Shown: piece after piece, positions 26,091-31,440 of the stretch
How positions within the stretch are numbered: position 1 is the stretch's first letter
How the letters are laid out: each line of letters starts with the position of its first letter
From: a virus
Virus record (IMG/VR): IMGVR_UViG_3300042379_000232
Span: 1-32,577 of that record
Strand: one strand, 5' to 3'
Length of the DNA stretch: 32,577 nt
Made by a program: the position numbers and the translations under genes
The notes under the pieces: model-generated
Told to the model about the DNA's origin: nothing
The model's input: the letters and a program-made list of their open reading frames with translations, nothing else
Database searches by the model: none

Positions 26091-26644
26091 TTTTTATGGT
26101 TTATGTAAGCTTTTAATATTGCTAAATAATTGACAGCATCTTCAATTGTATCTATTATGCTCTCATCTTTTACCTTAGCTTCTCTAACAAGTAGTGTGGA
26201 TATACGTGACATCTTATCCATTAAGCGTACTAAGATACCGCATTCAACTGACACACCTGCTAAAGTAGAATTTTCAAAATTAGCAAATGGTGTTTTACTA
26301 GATCCACCGTAATCATTGTTTTTTGCTTTAGCTATAGAAAGACATTTGTTGAAAGTCTCTTCCATGCTTTCAAGTAATACATTGGTTGGTTTTGCTTCTG
26401 CAACAATAGGGTTAGGAGTATCATTATAAATAAATTTGCTACCAGATACCCAAGACGTACTTTCATGTAATTTCACTTCTACAAACTCTTTACCAATCCA
26501 AAGTTCATCACCATTAGTAAATCGTAATTTAAATTCACTTCCAGATTCATCAACATAACTCATAAACCTTATATTTATAAATTGGTTAAACCAAGAATTT
26601 ATTGGTCCCTTTTTAGCAATCTTAATCAATGTCATTCTTTCCAT
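26087..26644 (-). CDS. DUF1599/Nmad-type protein (nucleotide-modification-associated), 185 aa
   Basis: Residues about 90-183 match the all-alpha DUF1599 domain: KAKNNDYG (106-113), NFEN (122-125), VRLMDKMSRI (139-148), DESIIDTIEDAVNYLAIL (160-177). This domain is called nucleotide-modification-associated domain 1 and is related to MazG-like NTP pyrophosphohydrolases, so a role in nucleotide or DNA-base metabolism is likely but unproven. The N-terminal 80 residues form a separate beta domain (SEFKLRFTNGDELWI) that I do not recognise. ATG at 26644, directly after the GIY-YIG-like gene. Confidence 0.8.
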   Translation of the reverse strand: MERMTLIKIAKKGPINSWFNQFINIRFMSYVDESGSEFKLRFTNGDELWIGKEFVEVKLHESTSWVSGSKFIYNDTPNPIVAEAKPTNVLLESMEETFNKCLSIAKAKNNDYGGSSKTPFANFENSTLAGVSVECGILVRLMDKMSRISTLLVREAKVKDESIIDTIEDAVNYLAILKAYINHKK

Positions 26645-27061
26645 TTATTTTAGTTTATAAAATTTACCTAGTATATTCCCATTCAAAAATTCTTCATTTT
26701 CCAGAACCCCTAATGCAAACTGATACTTGCACTCAAAGTAGGACAAAGTTTGTTTACTATAACAGATGCGTAATATCTCTCTGCGAATAGTAACCTGTTC
26801 TTTATGTGCTTTCTTTAATACCTCATTGCTACTGTAGTAGTTTTGGTATGTGTACTTGCGTATTCGTTTATACACTTTTAATCTTTTATCTGCAGGTAAC
26901 TCTTTCTTAGATAACTTAGTTTTTACATCAGCAAAGAAATTCTTTTTACCAATATACCGAATAGACTTACCATCTATAATAGCCAACATCTCATAAACAA
27001 AACCTACAGCTTCATTTGGGATCATCTCTTCAGTAAATTCTTTGCCTTCAAATATCCACAT
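26645..27061 (-). CDS. GIY-YIG-like small phage nuclease, 138 aa
   Basis: GFVYEM (20-25) and RYIGKK (35-40) correspond to the two beta strands of the GIY-YIG nuclease core; NYYSS (74-78), RREILRIC (93-100) with E95 as a likely metal ligand, and the ending YQFALGVL...NGNILGKFYKLK resemble the free-standing phage proteins of this type. It probably nicks or cuts DNA, either as a homing-type or recombination/repair enzyme; the lack of an obvious DNA-binding extension argues against a mobile homing enzyme. Six bases lie between it and the 79-aa gene. Confidence 0.75.
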   Translation of the reverse strand: MWIFEGKEFTEEMIPNEAVGFVYEMLAIIDGKSIRYIGKKNFFADVKTKLSKKELPADKRLKVYKRIRKYTYQNYYSSNEVLKKAHKEQVTIRREILRICYSKQTLSYFECKYQFALGVLENEEFLNGNILGKFYKLK

Positions 27062-27067
27062 AGCTTT

Positions 27068-27307
27068 TTAATTTTTGTGACGCGCGCGCTTGTTATAATT
27101 TGTTGTGGCCAAACTCTTACTCTGTGGCTGAGTACCTTCTGATTTAAGATCACTTTTTCTTTGCTGGCTTTTGACAAGTCCAAGAAATTTTGTTGAAACA
27201 AATCTATGATAAACTGGAGTGAATTGATCCATTCCAATTCCAATACAGAAATAAAACCTAAAAATTCTAACCTTGCATCCATGTATAACTTTATAAAATA
27301 TTTTCAT
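27068..27307 (-). CDS. Unknown small basic protein, 79 aa
   Basis: Chosen over an overlapping 86-codon frame because its ATG overlaps the upstream stop as ATGA, like other genes of this operon, and because its stop precedes the next ATG cleanly. The N-terminal half is aromatic and hydrophobic (VRIFRFYFCIGIGM) and the C-terminal half is basic and hydrophilic, ending KRARHKN. The end is encoded by a (CG)4 tract at 27081-27089, unusual in this AT-rich genome. Function not known. Confidence 0.5.
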   Translation of the reverse strand: MKIFYKVIHGCKVRIFRFYFCIGIGMDQFTPVYHRFVSTKFLGLVKSQQRKSDLKSEGTQPQSKSLATTNYNKRARHKN

Positions 27308-27645
27308 CTCAATTCATTTATGCGTCTATTCAAAAGCATGTTAACTAGATGACGTGTTTCATCATCTCTTGAATTTAACATTTTTAAAAATTTATTATAC
27401 TCCATTTCTGTTATCCATTCATCATCATATGCTTGATGCAATTTTATAGATAACGCATCTCCAGTTGATCTTGCCATTTTAAAAAACAATTCATCTGATA
27501 AAGGATTTCTTATTTCAAAATCAGATTCGGAGTTTGTTATTTTTTCTAACTCCCCATTTCTAAAAAGCCATTGATCATTCATGTTGTCAAGAGTCATTAA
27601 AATATCCCCTTGCTCAAATGCTATTATTGGTAATCCTTGTATCAT
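27304..27645 (-). CDS. Unknown protein, 113 aa
   Basis: Second gene of the operon, coupled to the RepL-like gene by ATGA at 27642-27645. The N-terminal third is beta-like (GLPIIAFEQGDILMTLD); the rest is helical with a DDETRHLVNMLLNRRI motif near the end that resembles the C-terminal part of the 99-aa protein at 10758 (SRDEEVRNTGIIFLNQK). The two may share a small helical domain. No named family. Confidence 0.65.
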   Translation of the reverse strand: MIQGLPIIAFEQGDILMTLDNMNDQWLFRNGELEKITNSESDFEIRNPLSDELFFKMARSTGDALSIKLHQAYDDEWITEMEYNKFLKMLNSRDDETRHLVNMLLNRRINELR

Positions 27646-28136
27646 AATCCGCGTTTAGTTCCTAGTTCATCAAAATATGTCAAACAATTCTTGTCAATTG
27701 TCTTTCTCTTTCTAGCTAAGTTAGGATTAAGCATGATATACTTAAACTCCTTGCCATCCTTTACCGTATGAATATAACTAATAACACTCTTACGGTACAA
27801 TCTCTTCATAAAATCAGCATACTTATTCCTTGTATACTGTAATTGCTCCATTAAACTAGCATCTGTATGAGGAATCTTTCTATTGTGATACAAAATATTA
27901 TAAACACCGCTAGTCATATCAGCCATCTTCAAAATCCTACCATAATCTACAGGACTAAAGTTCTGTAAGATATACTGCAAGGCCAAACTATCAATAATAA
28001 CATACTCTTCGCTATGTACCAACACCAAATCCTTATCAACTATGTTCACTGTTGTAGATGCCGGCAATATCTCACCAGTAGATTCATCTACAACACCTTT
28101 CTCTAGCTTAACCTTTCTAACAATTGGTCTTATCAT
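27642..28136 (-). CDS. RepL-like winged-helix replication/regulatory protein, 164 aa
   Basis: Resembles plasmid RepL-type initiators: an early DESTGEIL (18-25), a helical region around YILQNFSPVDYGRILKMADM (55-74), a likely recognition helix at about 93-118 and a C-terminal wing ending in the family-like YIMLNPNLARKRK (133-145). Proteins with this fold bind DNA at origins or promoters. The start is the ATG at 28136; an upstream TTG lies within the promoter element. The gene leads the operon, and its promoter carries two TGCACC palindromes, so autoregulation or origin binding is plausible. Whether it starts replication cannot be told from sequence. Confidence 0.7.
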   Translation of the reverse strand: MIRPIVRKVKLEKGVVDESTGEILPASTTVNIVDKDLVLVHSEEYVIIDSLALQYILQNFSPVDYGRILKMADMTSGVYNILYHNRKIPHTDASLMEQLQYTRNKYADFMKRLYRKSVISYIHTVKDGKEFKYIMLNPNLARKRKTIDKNCLTYFDELGTKRGL

Positions 28137-28140
28137 GACA

Positions 28141-28172
28141 CAAAGATACAATAATTTCTAACATTGCACCAA
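28141..28172 (-). promoter_or_regulatory. Promoter of the RepL-like operon, probably leaderless
   Basis: Minus-strand TATCTTTG (28141-28148) fits TAnnTTTG, with a -33-type TTG at 28170-28172, 21 bases further upstream, within the usual range. Only four bases separate the -7 element from the ATG at 28136, so the transcript probably starts at or next to the start codon (leaderless mRNA). Confidence 0.6.
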
Positions 28173-28182
28173 TAAAGGTGCA
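28165..28182. promoter_or_regulatory. Operator palindrome O1: TGCACC-N6-GGTGCA
   Basis: Perfect 6+6 inverted repeat with a 6-bp AT-rich spacer. The -33 element of the RepL-like promoter lies inside it, so a bound dimer would block polymerase. Paired with an identical-arm palindrome 43 bp away. Confidence 0.7.
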
Positions 28183-28207
28183 TATTATATACATTTTGTA
28201 GTAAAAT

Positions 28208-28225
28208 TGCACCTATTTGGGTGCA
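28208..28225. promoter_or_regulatory. Operator palindrome O2: TGCACC-N6-GGTGCA
   Basis: Second perfect copy of the O1 arms with a different spacer. Centre-to-centre distance to O1 is 43 bp, close to four helical turns, so two dimers would sit on the same DNA face and could loop or cooperate. On the minus strand it is followed by ATTTT, so a weak hairpin terminator is an alternative reading. Confidence 0.65.
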
Positions 28226-28295
28226 GGCTATCTTCTGTAATCCCCACTATGACTCATTCTACAAAAAACCCCTATATTAATATATTTACCAAACA

Positions 28296-28328
28296 AAAAT
28301 AGCCCCCACAAAGATACATGCGAGGGCT
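28296..28328 (-). terminator. Terminator after the 45-aa gene
   Basis: Minus-strand stem of about 10 pairs (AGCCCTCGCA / TGTGGGGGCT, three G-U pairs) with an 8-nt loop, followed by ATTTTTGTTT. It separates the 45-aa gene from the RepL-like operon. The stretch 28329-28385 also holds a short TGAATG/CATTCA hairpin. Confidence 0.7.
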
Positions 28329-28385
28329 TTATAAATGAATGCTGGATGCATCATTCAATCTGCATTTAATATAGCAGCAGATCAT

Positions 28386-28523
28386 TTACTTTCCTTGTCC
28401 AACATTGATCTTCTTATAGTTTCTACTGCTCTTAGACTTACTACTCTTAGTCTTTGCATGTACACCCGGTCTACTAACTTTAGAAGACTCTAATTTCCCT
28501 GATTGTCCTATTACCCTTGCCAT
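28386..28523 (-). CDS. Small basic Lys/Ser-rich protein, 45 aa
   Basis: Short gene encoding MARVIGQSGKLESSKVSRP and then a Lys/Ser-rich stretch ending KKINVGQGK. The GKLESSK-x-SRPGVHAKTK pattern is one I associate with a very small conserved protein in many Bacteroidota phages, of unknown function; a nucleic-acid-binding role is plausible given its charge. It has its own promoter (TATATTTG at 28542-28549, 18 bases upstream) and its own terminator, so it is transcribed separately, probably strongly. Confidence 0.75.
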   Translation of the reverse strand: MARVIGQSGKLESSKVSRPGVHAKTKSSKSKSSRNYKKINVGQGK

Positions 28524-28524
28524 A

Positions 28525-28588
28525 TTCTAATTTTTAGAAAACAAATATACAAATTATTACTTCTACAGAATATACAAATTATAATTTG
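28525..28588 (-). promoter_or_regulatory. Promoter and operator cluster of the 45-aa gene
   Basis: Contains minus-strand TATATTTG (28542-28549), an inverted repeat TTCTAA-N3-TTAGAA at the expected start site (28525-28539), a 14-bp direct repeat AATATACAAATTAT at 28544-28557 and 28569-28582 (25-bp period), and a perfect palindrome CAAATTATAATTTG at 28575-28588. The density of symmetric elements suggests a regulated promoter. Confidence 0.55.
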
Positions 28589-28595
28589 GGTAAAC

Positions 28596-28838
28596 TACCC
28601 CCCCAGCATAGGAAGGTGTAGGGAACATCCCTATATCTTTAGCCCCCCGTCAAACAGTTGGAGTGGTGTACCCCCTACAAAAAACTAAGGTCAATTGAAA
28701 AATTACATCAGGATCCAAGAAAAATTCTGTGGAGGAGAGTCTTGTGCAGGGGAGAGCACACACACCAGGAGCGGGGAAGGGTGTGGAGGAGAGAGGAGAG
28801 CCTAGAGAAGAGAGAGACAGAGAGAGACAACAGGAGTG
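28596..28838. other. Divergent intergenic region with C-runs and a GA-rich tract
   Basis: From 28596 to about 28680 there are runs of five to seven C (first at 28596-28602). From 28729 to 28838 the plus strand becomes purine-rich (58 of 70 bases in 28761-28830) and about 57 percent G+C over that stretch, in a genome that is otherwise AT-rich. No credible gene: the one long frame starts with TTG and has a biased Arg/Glu composition caused by the GA repeats. Possible roles are a replication origin, an H-DNA-forming element or a packaging/transcription boundary; none is proven. Confidence 0.5.
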
Positions 28839-28854
28839 AATGTATGATGTTATA

Positions 28855-28862
28855 TAGTTTTG
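28855..28862 (+). promoter_or_regulatory. Possible promoter of the plus-strand small-gene cluster (TAGTTTTG)
   Basis: Plus-strand TAGTTTTG fits TAnnTTTG, 63 bases before the first small membrane-protein gene. No -33 TTG seen. The only candidate in this position. Confidence 0.35.
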
Positions 28863-28874
28863 TTATGACACAGG

Positions 28875-28902
28875 CCTCTTAATGTAAATCTAGCCCTTCG
28901 GT
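28875..28902 (+). repeat. Leader repeat, copy 1 (with CCCTTCGGT)
   Basis: Matches 29706-29732 at about 24 of 28 positions (CCTC, AATGTAAAT, CCCTTCGGT shared). Lies in the leader of the small membrane-protein genes; the other copy lies in the leader of the 227-aa gene. CTTCGG can form a stable tetraloop. Confidence 0.6.
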
Positions 28903-28925
28903 CTATTAACCCTTAAAAAAATAGT

Positions 28926-29072
28926 ATGAAGAAATTTATTGCCTTGTTGGTTACAGCATTGTTAGTGCTAATACCAATCTTATTAATGTATGTATCACCT
29001 TATGCTATAAGCTTGATTGCTATTCCAGCTATCATTATGCCATTAGTATTATGTGAAGTATTTAGTAATTAA
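28926..29072 (+). CDS. Small membrane protein, 48 aa
   Basis: Starts MKKFIALLVTALLVLIPILL and is hydrophobic almost throughout, giving two predicted membrane helices (about 4-21 and 25-43) with a short acidic C-terminus (CEVFSN). No family recognised. The start is supported by the leader TTAACCCTTAAAAAA just upstream, repeated before the next gene. It is the first of three consecutive tiny membrane proteins; membrane-active roles (superinfection exclusion, lysis control or host takeover) are possible but not shown. Confidence 0.65.
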   Translation: MKKFIALLVTALLVLIPILLMYVSPYAISLIAIPAIIMPLVLCEVFSN

Positions 29073-29089
29073 CCCTTAAAAAATTTGTT

Positions 29090-29254
29090 ATGAAAAATTT
29101 ATTTAGTTTGTTCCTTGTCCTATTATGTGGGACAAGTGTTGTATGCTTTCTATTAGCAGAGTCAACAGAGGCTCATGTGTTGAGCTTCTTCCTTGTGGTG
29201 TTAAGCATTGTTGCTTCACTAATTAACATATCGTATCCTTTGTTCAAGAAGTAA
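29090..29254 (+). CDS. Small membrane protein, 54 aa
   Basis: Begins MKNLFSLFLVLLCGTSVVCF; two hydrophobic segments (about 3-22 and 29-48) flank a short acidic loop (AESTEAH), with a basic end (LFKK). The leader repeats the TTAACCCTTAAAAAA element of the previous gene. Its stop overlaps the next start (TAATG), implying coupled translation. No family recognised. Confidence 0.65.
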   Translation: MKNLFSLFLVLLCGTSVVCFLLAESTEAHVLSFFLVVLSIVASLINISYPLFKK

Positions 29255-29409
29255 TGGAGAAGATAACCTGGTTAATATTAACTGCTGTTATAGCAGTGGT
29301 ATTTGTAGTAATTACATTTACTGCACCACAATTAAACAATCAAATACTTGCAGCCATTGTGTCTGCAGTATTTGCTTTTGTATTTACAATAACTGTTACT
29401 AAAGATTAA
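29254..29409 (+). CDS. Small membrane protein, 51 aa
   Basis: Starts with ATG overlapping the previous stop by one base. Two predicted membrane helices (about 5-23 and 30-47) separated by a short polar turn (TAPQLNNQ) and ended by a charged tail (KD). Third member of the membrane-protein cluster; the regular hairpin topology of all three suggests related function, although I see no sequence similarity beyond hydrophobicity. Confidence 0.65.
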   Translation: MEKITWLILTAVIAVVFVVITFTAPQLNNQILAAIVSAVFAFVFTITVTKD

Positions 29410-29413
29410 GATT

Positions 29414-29620
29414 ATGAAAAGACAAGCAAGCGTAGGTATGTTCTACCTATATACTATACTAATTGTCATTGCTGTTATGGCAATGGCATCATGTAGTACA
29501 TCTAAGGGATGTAACTACAAGAAAGTGCAGAAGTTCAACAACAAGCAGATGCGAAAGTATCATAGACATGCTGACAACAACATTAAGGGTAGGGCTTCGG
29601 CTCTACTCTTTCACCATTAG
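29414..29620 (+). CDS. Small lipoprotein-like protein, 68 aa
   Basis: A basic start (MKRQ) leads to a hydrophobic segment (about 9-24) ending in a lipobox-like MASC with C27 as the predicted lipid site, then a very basic tail (KKVQKFNNKQMRKYHRH). It might be exported and anchored. The last 10 or so codons run through a strong UUCG hairpin (29587-29608), so the true functional end or the gene itself may be read differently. No family recognised. Spaced 4 bases after the preceding gene. Confidence 0.6.
   Translation: MKRQASVGMFYLYTILIVIAVMAMASCSTSKGCNYKKVQKFNNKQMRKYHRHADNNIKGRASALLFHH
29587..29608 (+). terminator. UUCG hairpin overlapping the end of the 68-aa gene
   Basis: GGGTAGGGC-TTCG-GCTCTACTC forms a 9-bp stem (two G-U pairs) capped by a UUCG loop and followed by TTTC. 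It lies inside the 3' end of the coding frame; it may end the membrane-protein transcript or protect its 3' end. Confidence 0.55.
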
Positions 29621-29675
29621 GCCCACGGTTTGAGAAGTGTGTGAGGTAGACAATAGGAGTTTACTATCACTACCA

Positions 29676-29723
29676 CCTCAAATGTAATTTACATCAGGAC
29701 TCAATCCTCAAATGTAAATTTAC
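29676..29723 (+). repeat. Direct repeat CCTCAAATGTAA(A)TTTAC in the 227-aa gene leader
   Basis: Two copies start at 29676 and 29706 (30-bp period), differing by one A. The second copy merges with the leader repeat at 29706-29732. Confidence 0.55.
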
Positions 29724-29732
29724 CCCTTCGGT
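29706..29732 (+). repeat. Leader repeat, copy 2 (with CCCTTCGGT)
   Basis: Counterpart of 28875-28902. Beyond it, 29733-29775 holds further small stem-loops (CCC-TTAC-GGG, CTC-TTCG-GAG), so the 227-aa gene has a long, structured leader of about 200 nt. Confidence 0.6.
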
Positions 29733-29856
29733 GCTTTTTCCCTTACGGGCTGTATTACTCTTCGGAGCATGTTGAAGCATTGGTGCAATGAACTACCAAC
29801 AGATAAGTGTTCAAATCTATTTTTAAAACCGGAGGGTATAAAACTCAAACTTTATT

Positions 29857-30540
29857 ATGGAAAATACTTCCACATTTACTCAGGCTGAATTAGTTGAAAC
29901 TATTTGGACTGCAAGAGACAAAGCTATCTTTGCTAAAAACAAGGTAACTAAGACATCCATGCTTGAAATGGACGTTGATGCTCTTATATCTTTAGCAGAG
30001 CAATACGGCATTAGTCTTGAGCCTGTTTCAGATACTCAAATTGATTTGCCTGCAAATGGTTTAACACCTCGTACCACATTAAATGGTACAATCATTTACA
30101 CTATGGACTTGAAACTTATCTTTACAGACGGTTTCTCATTCCATTTTGAACATGGAGATGCTAAGGTAATCATTGCAGGAGACATTCAATTATCTGATTG
30201 CTTTACTGCGGGTTCAACTGCAGTTGGGGATATGATTCCATTTCACTACCATGGTGCTGATACTTGGAAAGCATTGTCCTCTACAGGCAAAGTCTTAGTT
30301 CCCAACAACAGCGGGGAAAGAGCCGAGAACCATAGCAACTCAGGAACAATCGCTAAGTCTTTCTATCAACCAATTGAAGAAATGCTTGCAATGGAGAAAC
30401 TTGACAAAGCCAAGAAAAATCTCGAGATGATGCGTATTGCTAAGAGCACCAATCTTAAAGTGCGAGTTATTCGCAACCTGGATTTGGAGGACAGAACAGC
30501 TACTGCTAAGGCTATGCTTGCTGAACTCAGAAACAAATAA
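29857..30540 (+). CDS. Unknown soluble protein, 227 aa
   Basis: The largest unrecognised gene of the plus arm. The N-terminal 50 residues are helical (FTQAELVETIWTARDKAIF), the centre (about 70-150) looks like a beta domain with IIYTMDLKLIFTDGFSFHFE and KVIIAGDIQL, and the C-terminal 60 residues form a charged helix (MLAMEKLDKAKKNLEMMRI). No signal peptide or membrane segment. A GGAGGG upstream at 29831 is too far from the ATG for a Shine-Dalgarno role. Codon use is richer in C/G than in the left arm, which suggests strong expression. It has a structured leader and a strong terminator, so it is a single-gene transcript. Confidence 0.8.
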   Translation: MENTSTFTQAELVETIWTARDKAIFAKNKVTKTSMLEMDVDALISLAEQYGISLEPVSDTQIDLPANGLTPRTTLNGTIIYTMDLKLIFTDGFSFHFEHGDAKVIIAGDIQLSDCFTAGSTAVGDMIPFHYHGADTWKALSSTGKVLVPNNSGERAENHSNSGTIAKSFYQPIEEMLAMEKLDKAKKNLEMMRIAKSTNLKVRVIRNLDLEDRTATAKAMLAELRNK

Positions 30541-30547
30541 GATAACT

Positions 30548-30587
30548 CCCACTGCACTTCGGTGTGGTGGGTTCTTATTCTTTTTGT
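30548..30587 (+). terminator. Terminator of the 227-aa gene
   Basis: Ten-pair stem CCCACTGCAC / GTGTGGTGGG with a TTCG loop, eight bases after the stop, followed by a T-rich tail (TTCTTATTCTTTTTG). Strong rho-independent terminator. Confidence 0.88.
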
Positions 30588-30934
30588 TACTATCACCACA
30601 CTCACACCACACCCAGATTGGTGTCTCCACCGTGTGGAGCAAGTAGACTCACTCCCTGAAAATCAATGTGTTAGAAATTAGTATCCCACACTCAGATTGA
30701 TAGGTTTTAGTATGCTTGGTGTCGCCTCTTATAAGGACTGCGTCCTGCCGGCTGGGCAACCTATGAACTCTCCGAGGGTTGAACCCAGGTTCAATCTCCT
30801 GATAATCACAGTCCTATGGTAGGTGTTAGTAGGCTCTGGAGGTGTTAGTAGGCTTGGTTTGAGTAACCCAAAAATTGGTAAGTTACTATCATCAGGAAGT
30901 GTAAGCGTATAAACTAATTAATAAACCAGAAAAA
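30585..30934 (+). repeat. Repeat- and structure-rich noncoding region
   Basis: No credible gene. It holds CACAC(C/T)CAGATTG(G/A) at 30608-30621 and 30687-30700 (79-bp period); AGGTGTTAGTAGGCT at 30821-30835 and 30840-30854 (19-bp period) with a third degenerate copy at 30702-30719; a TTACTATCA motif at 30587 and 30883; hairpins CTCCAC-CGT-GTGGAG and GGGTTGAACC...GGTTCAATCT (about 30776-30797); and a 7-bp long-range pair AGGACTG (30734-30740) with CAGTCCT (30809-30815) that encloses the latter. The enclosed 82-nt fold looks cloverleaf-like but fails tRNA criteria. Candidate structured RNA or iteron-like region. Confidence 0.55.
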
Positions 30935-31135
30935 ATGTCAGAAAATAAACAAGACTACAAGAACAATTTCATCGTAGACTGCACTATGACTGCTCGCGAG
31001 TACTATACATTCAGACTTGAAGCACTTAATAATAAGGTCCAGTTCATAGTAGAATGGAAAAAAGATTGCTGCATAGTTACCACAGAAGCACCATTCCTAG
31101 TTAGATGCGGATATGTATCAGGAATAGACTTCTAA
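30935..31135 (+). CDS. Unknown small protein, 66 aa
   Basis: Soluble, mixed alpha/beta protein (NNFIVDCTMTAREYYTFRLE, QFIVEWKKDCC). Three cysteines, no motif recognised. The ATG follows an A-rich leader (AAACCAGAAAAA), typical for this genome. Preceded by the repeat-rich region and followed by two hairpins, so probably a single-gene transcript. Function unknown. Confidence 0.7.
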   Translation: MSENKQDYKNNFIVDCTMTAREYYTFRLEALNNKVQFIVEWKKDCCIVTTEAPFLVRCGYVSGIDF

Positions 31136-31167
31136 TATACTTTTAATTTAACCATTAGGAGTAATTG

Positions 31168-31225
31168 GCTTATTATCAGCAACATAATAAGCGGTTATGG
31201 GTTGATTTATTAGTGTATAATCAAC
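31168..31225 (+). terminator. Two consecutive hairpins after the 66-aa gene
   Basis: Perfect 9-bp stem GCTTATTAT / ATAATAAGC with a 7-nt loop (31168-31192), then 7-bp stem GTTGATT / AATCAAC (31201-31225). No long T-tract, so they may be RNA processing or protection elements rather than a classic terminator. The rest of 31226-31440 is AT-rich with a GGTAAT/ATTACC hairpin (31362-31389) and no supported gene. Confidence 0.45.
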
Positions 31226-31440
31226 ACTCCCCTAAATCTTTAAAAGTAATCAATTGCAAAATCCTGAATCTTATCGTATTATATAATTATAACAGTCAAA
31301 CTACAGACCTAATAAGATACCAGGAGAACACTAAACAGATAACACAGTAATAAACTCATTGGGTAATGTTCTTTCTCTTCTCTATTACCTATAAGGGCAA
31401 TAAGGATAGCTTTAACACCAATGCTAAATTAAAAACAACC

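Noticed and set aside
26645-27061. Homing endonuclease as an inserted mobile element
   Set aside because: The gene is within a tightly spaced operon, has no DNA-binding extension, intron or disrupted neighbour, so it looks like a resident phage nuclease.
27022-27282. Overlapping 86-codon frame on the minus strand
   Set aside because: It would overlap the GIY-YIG-like gene and lacks the ATGA coupling seen for the 79-aa frame; the 79-aa reading fits the operon spacing better.
28658-28882. Plus-strand frame of 74 codons through the GA-rich tract
   Set aside because: Starts with TTG and its Arg/Glu-rich composition follows directly from the GA repeats. No A-rich leader.
29831-29836. GGAGGG as Shine-Dalgarno site for the 227-aa gene
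   Set aside because: It lies about 20 bases from the ATG, too far, and other genes here do not use Shine-Dalgarno sites.
30734-30816. Possible tRNA: 7-bp AGGACTG/CAGTCCT closing stem and a GGTTCAATC segment
   Set aside because: The GGTTCAATC hairpin has an 8-nt loop on a 4-bp stem, is seven bases too far from the closing stem, and no valid anticodon or D arm fits. Kept only as a structured region.
31165-31350. Plus-strand frame of 61 codons
   Set aside because: TTG start within a hairpin, no leader, low-complexity Asn/Gln content, overlapping two RNA stem-loops.
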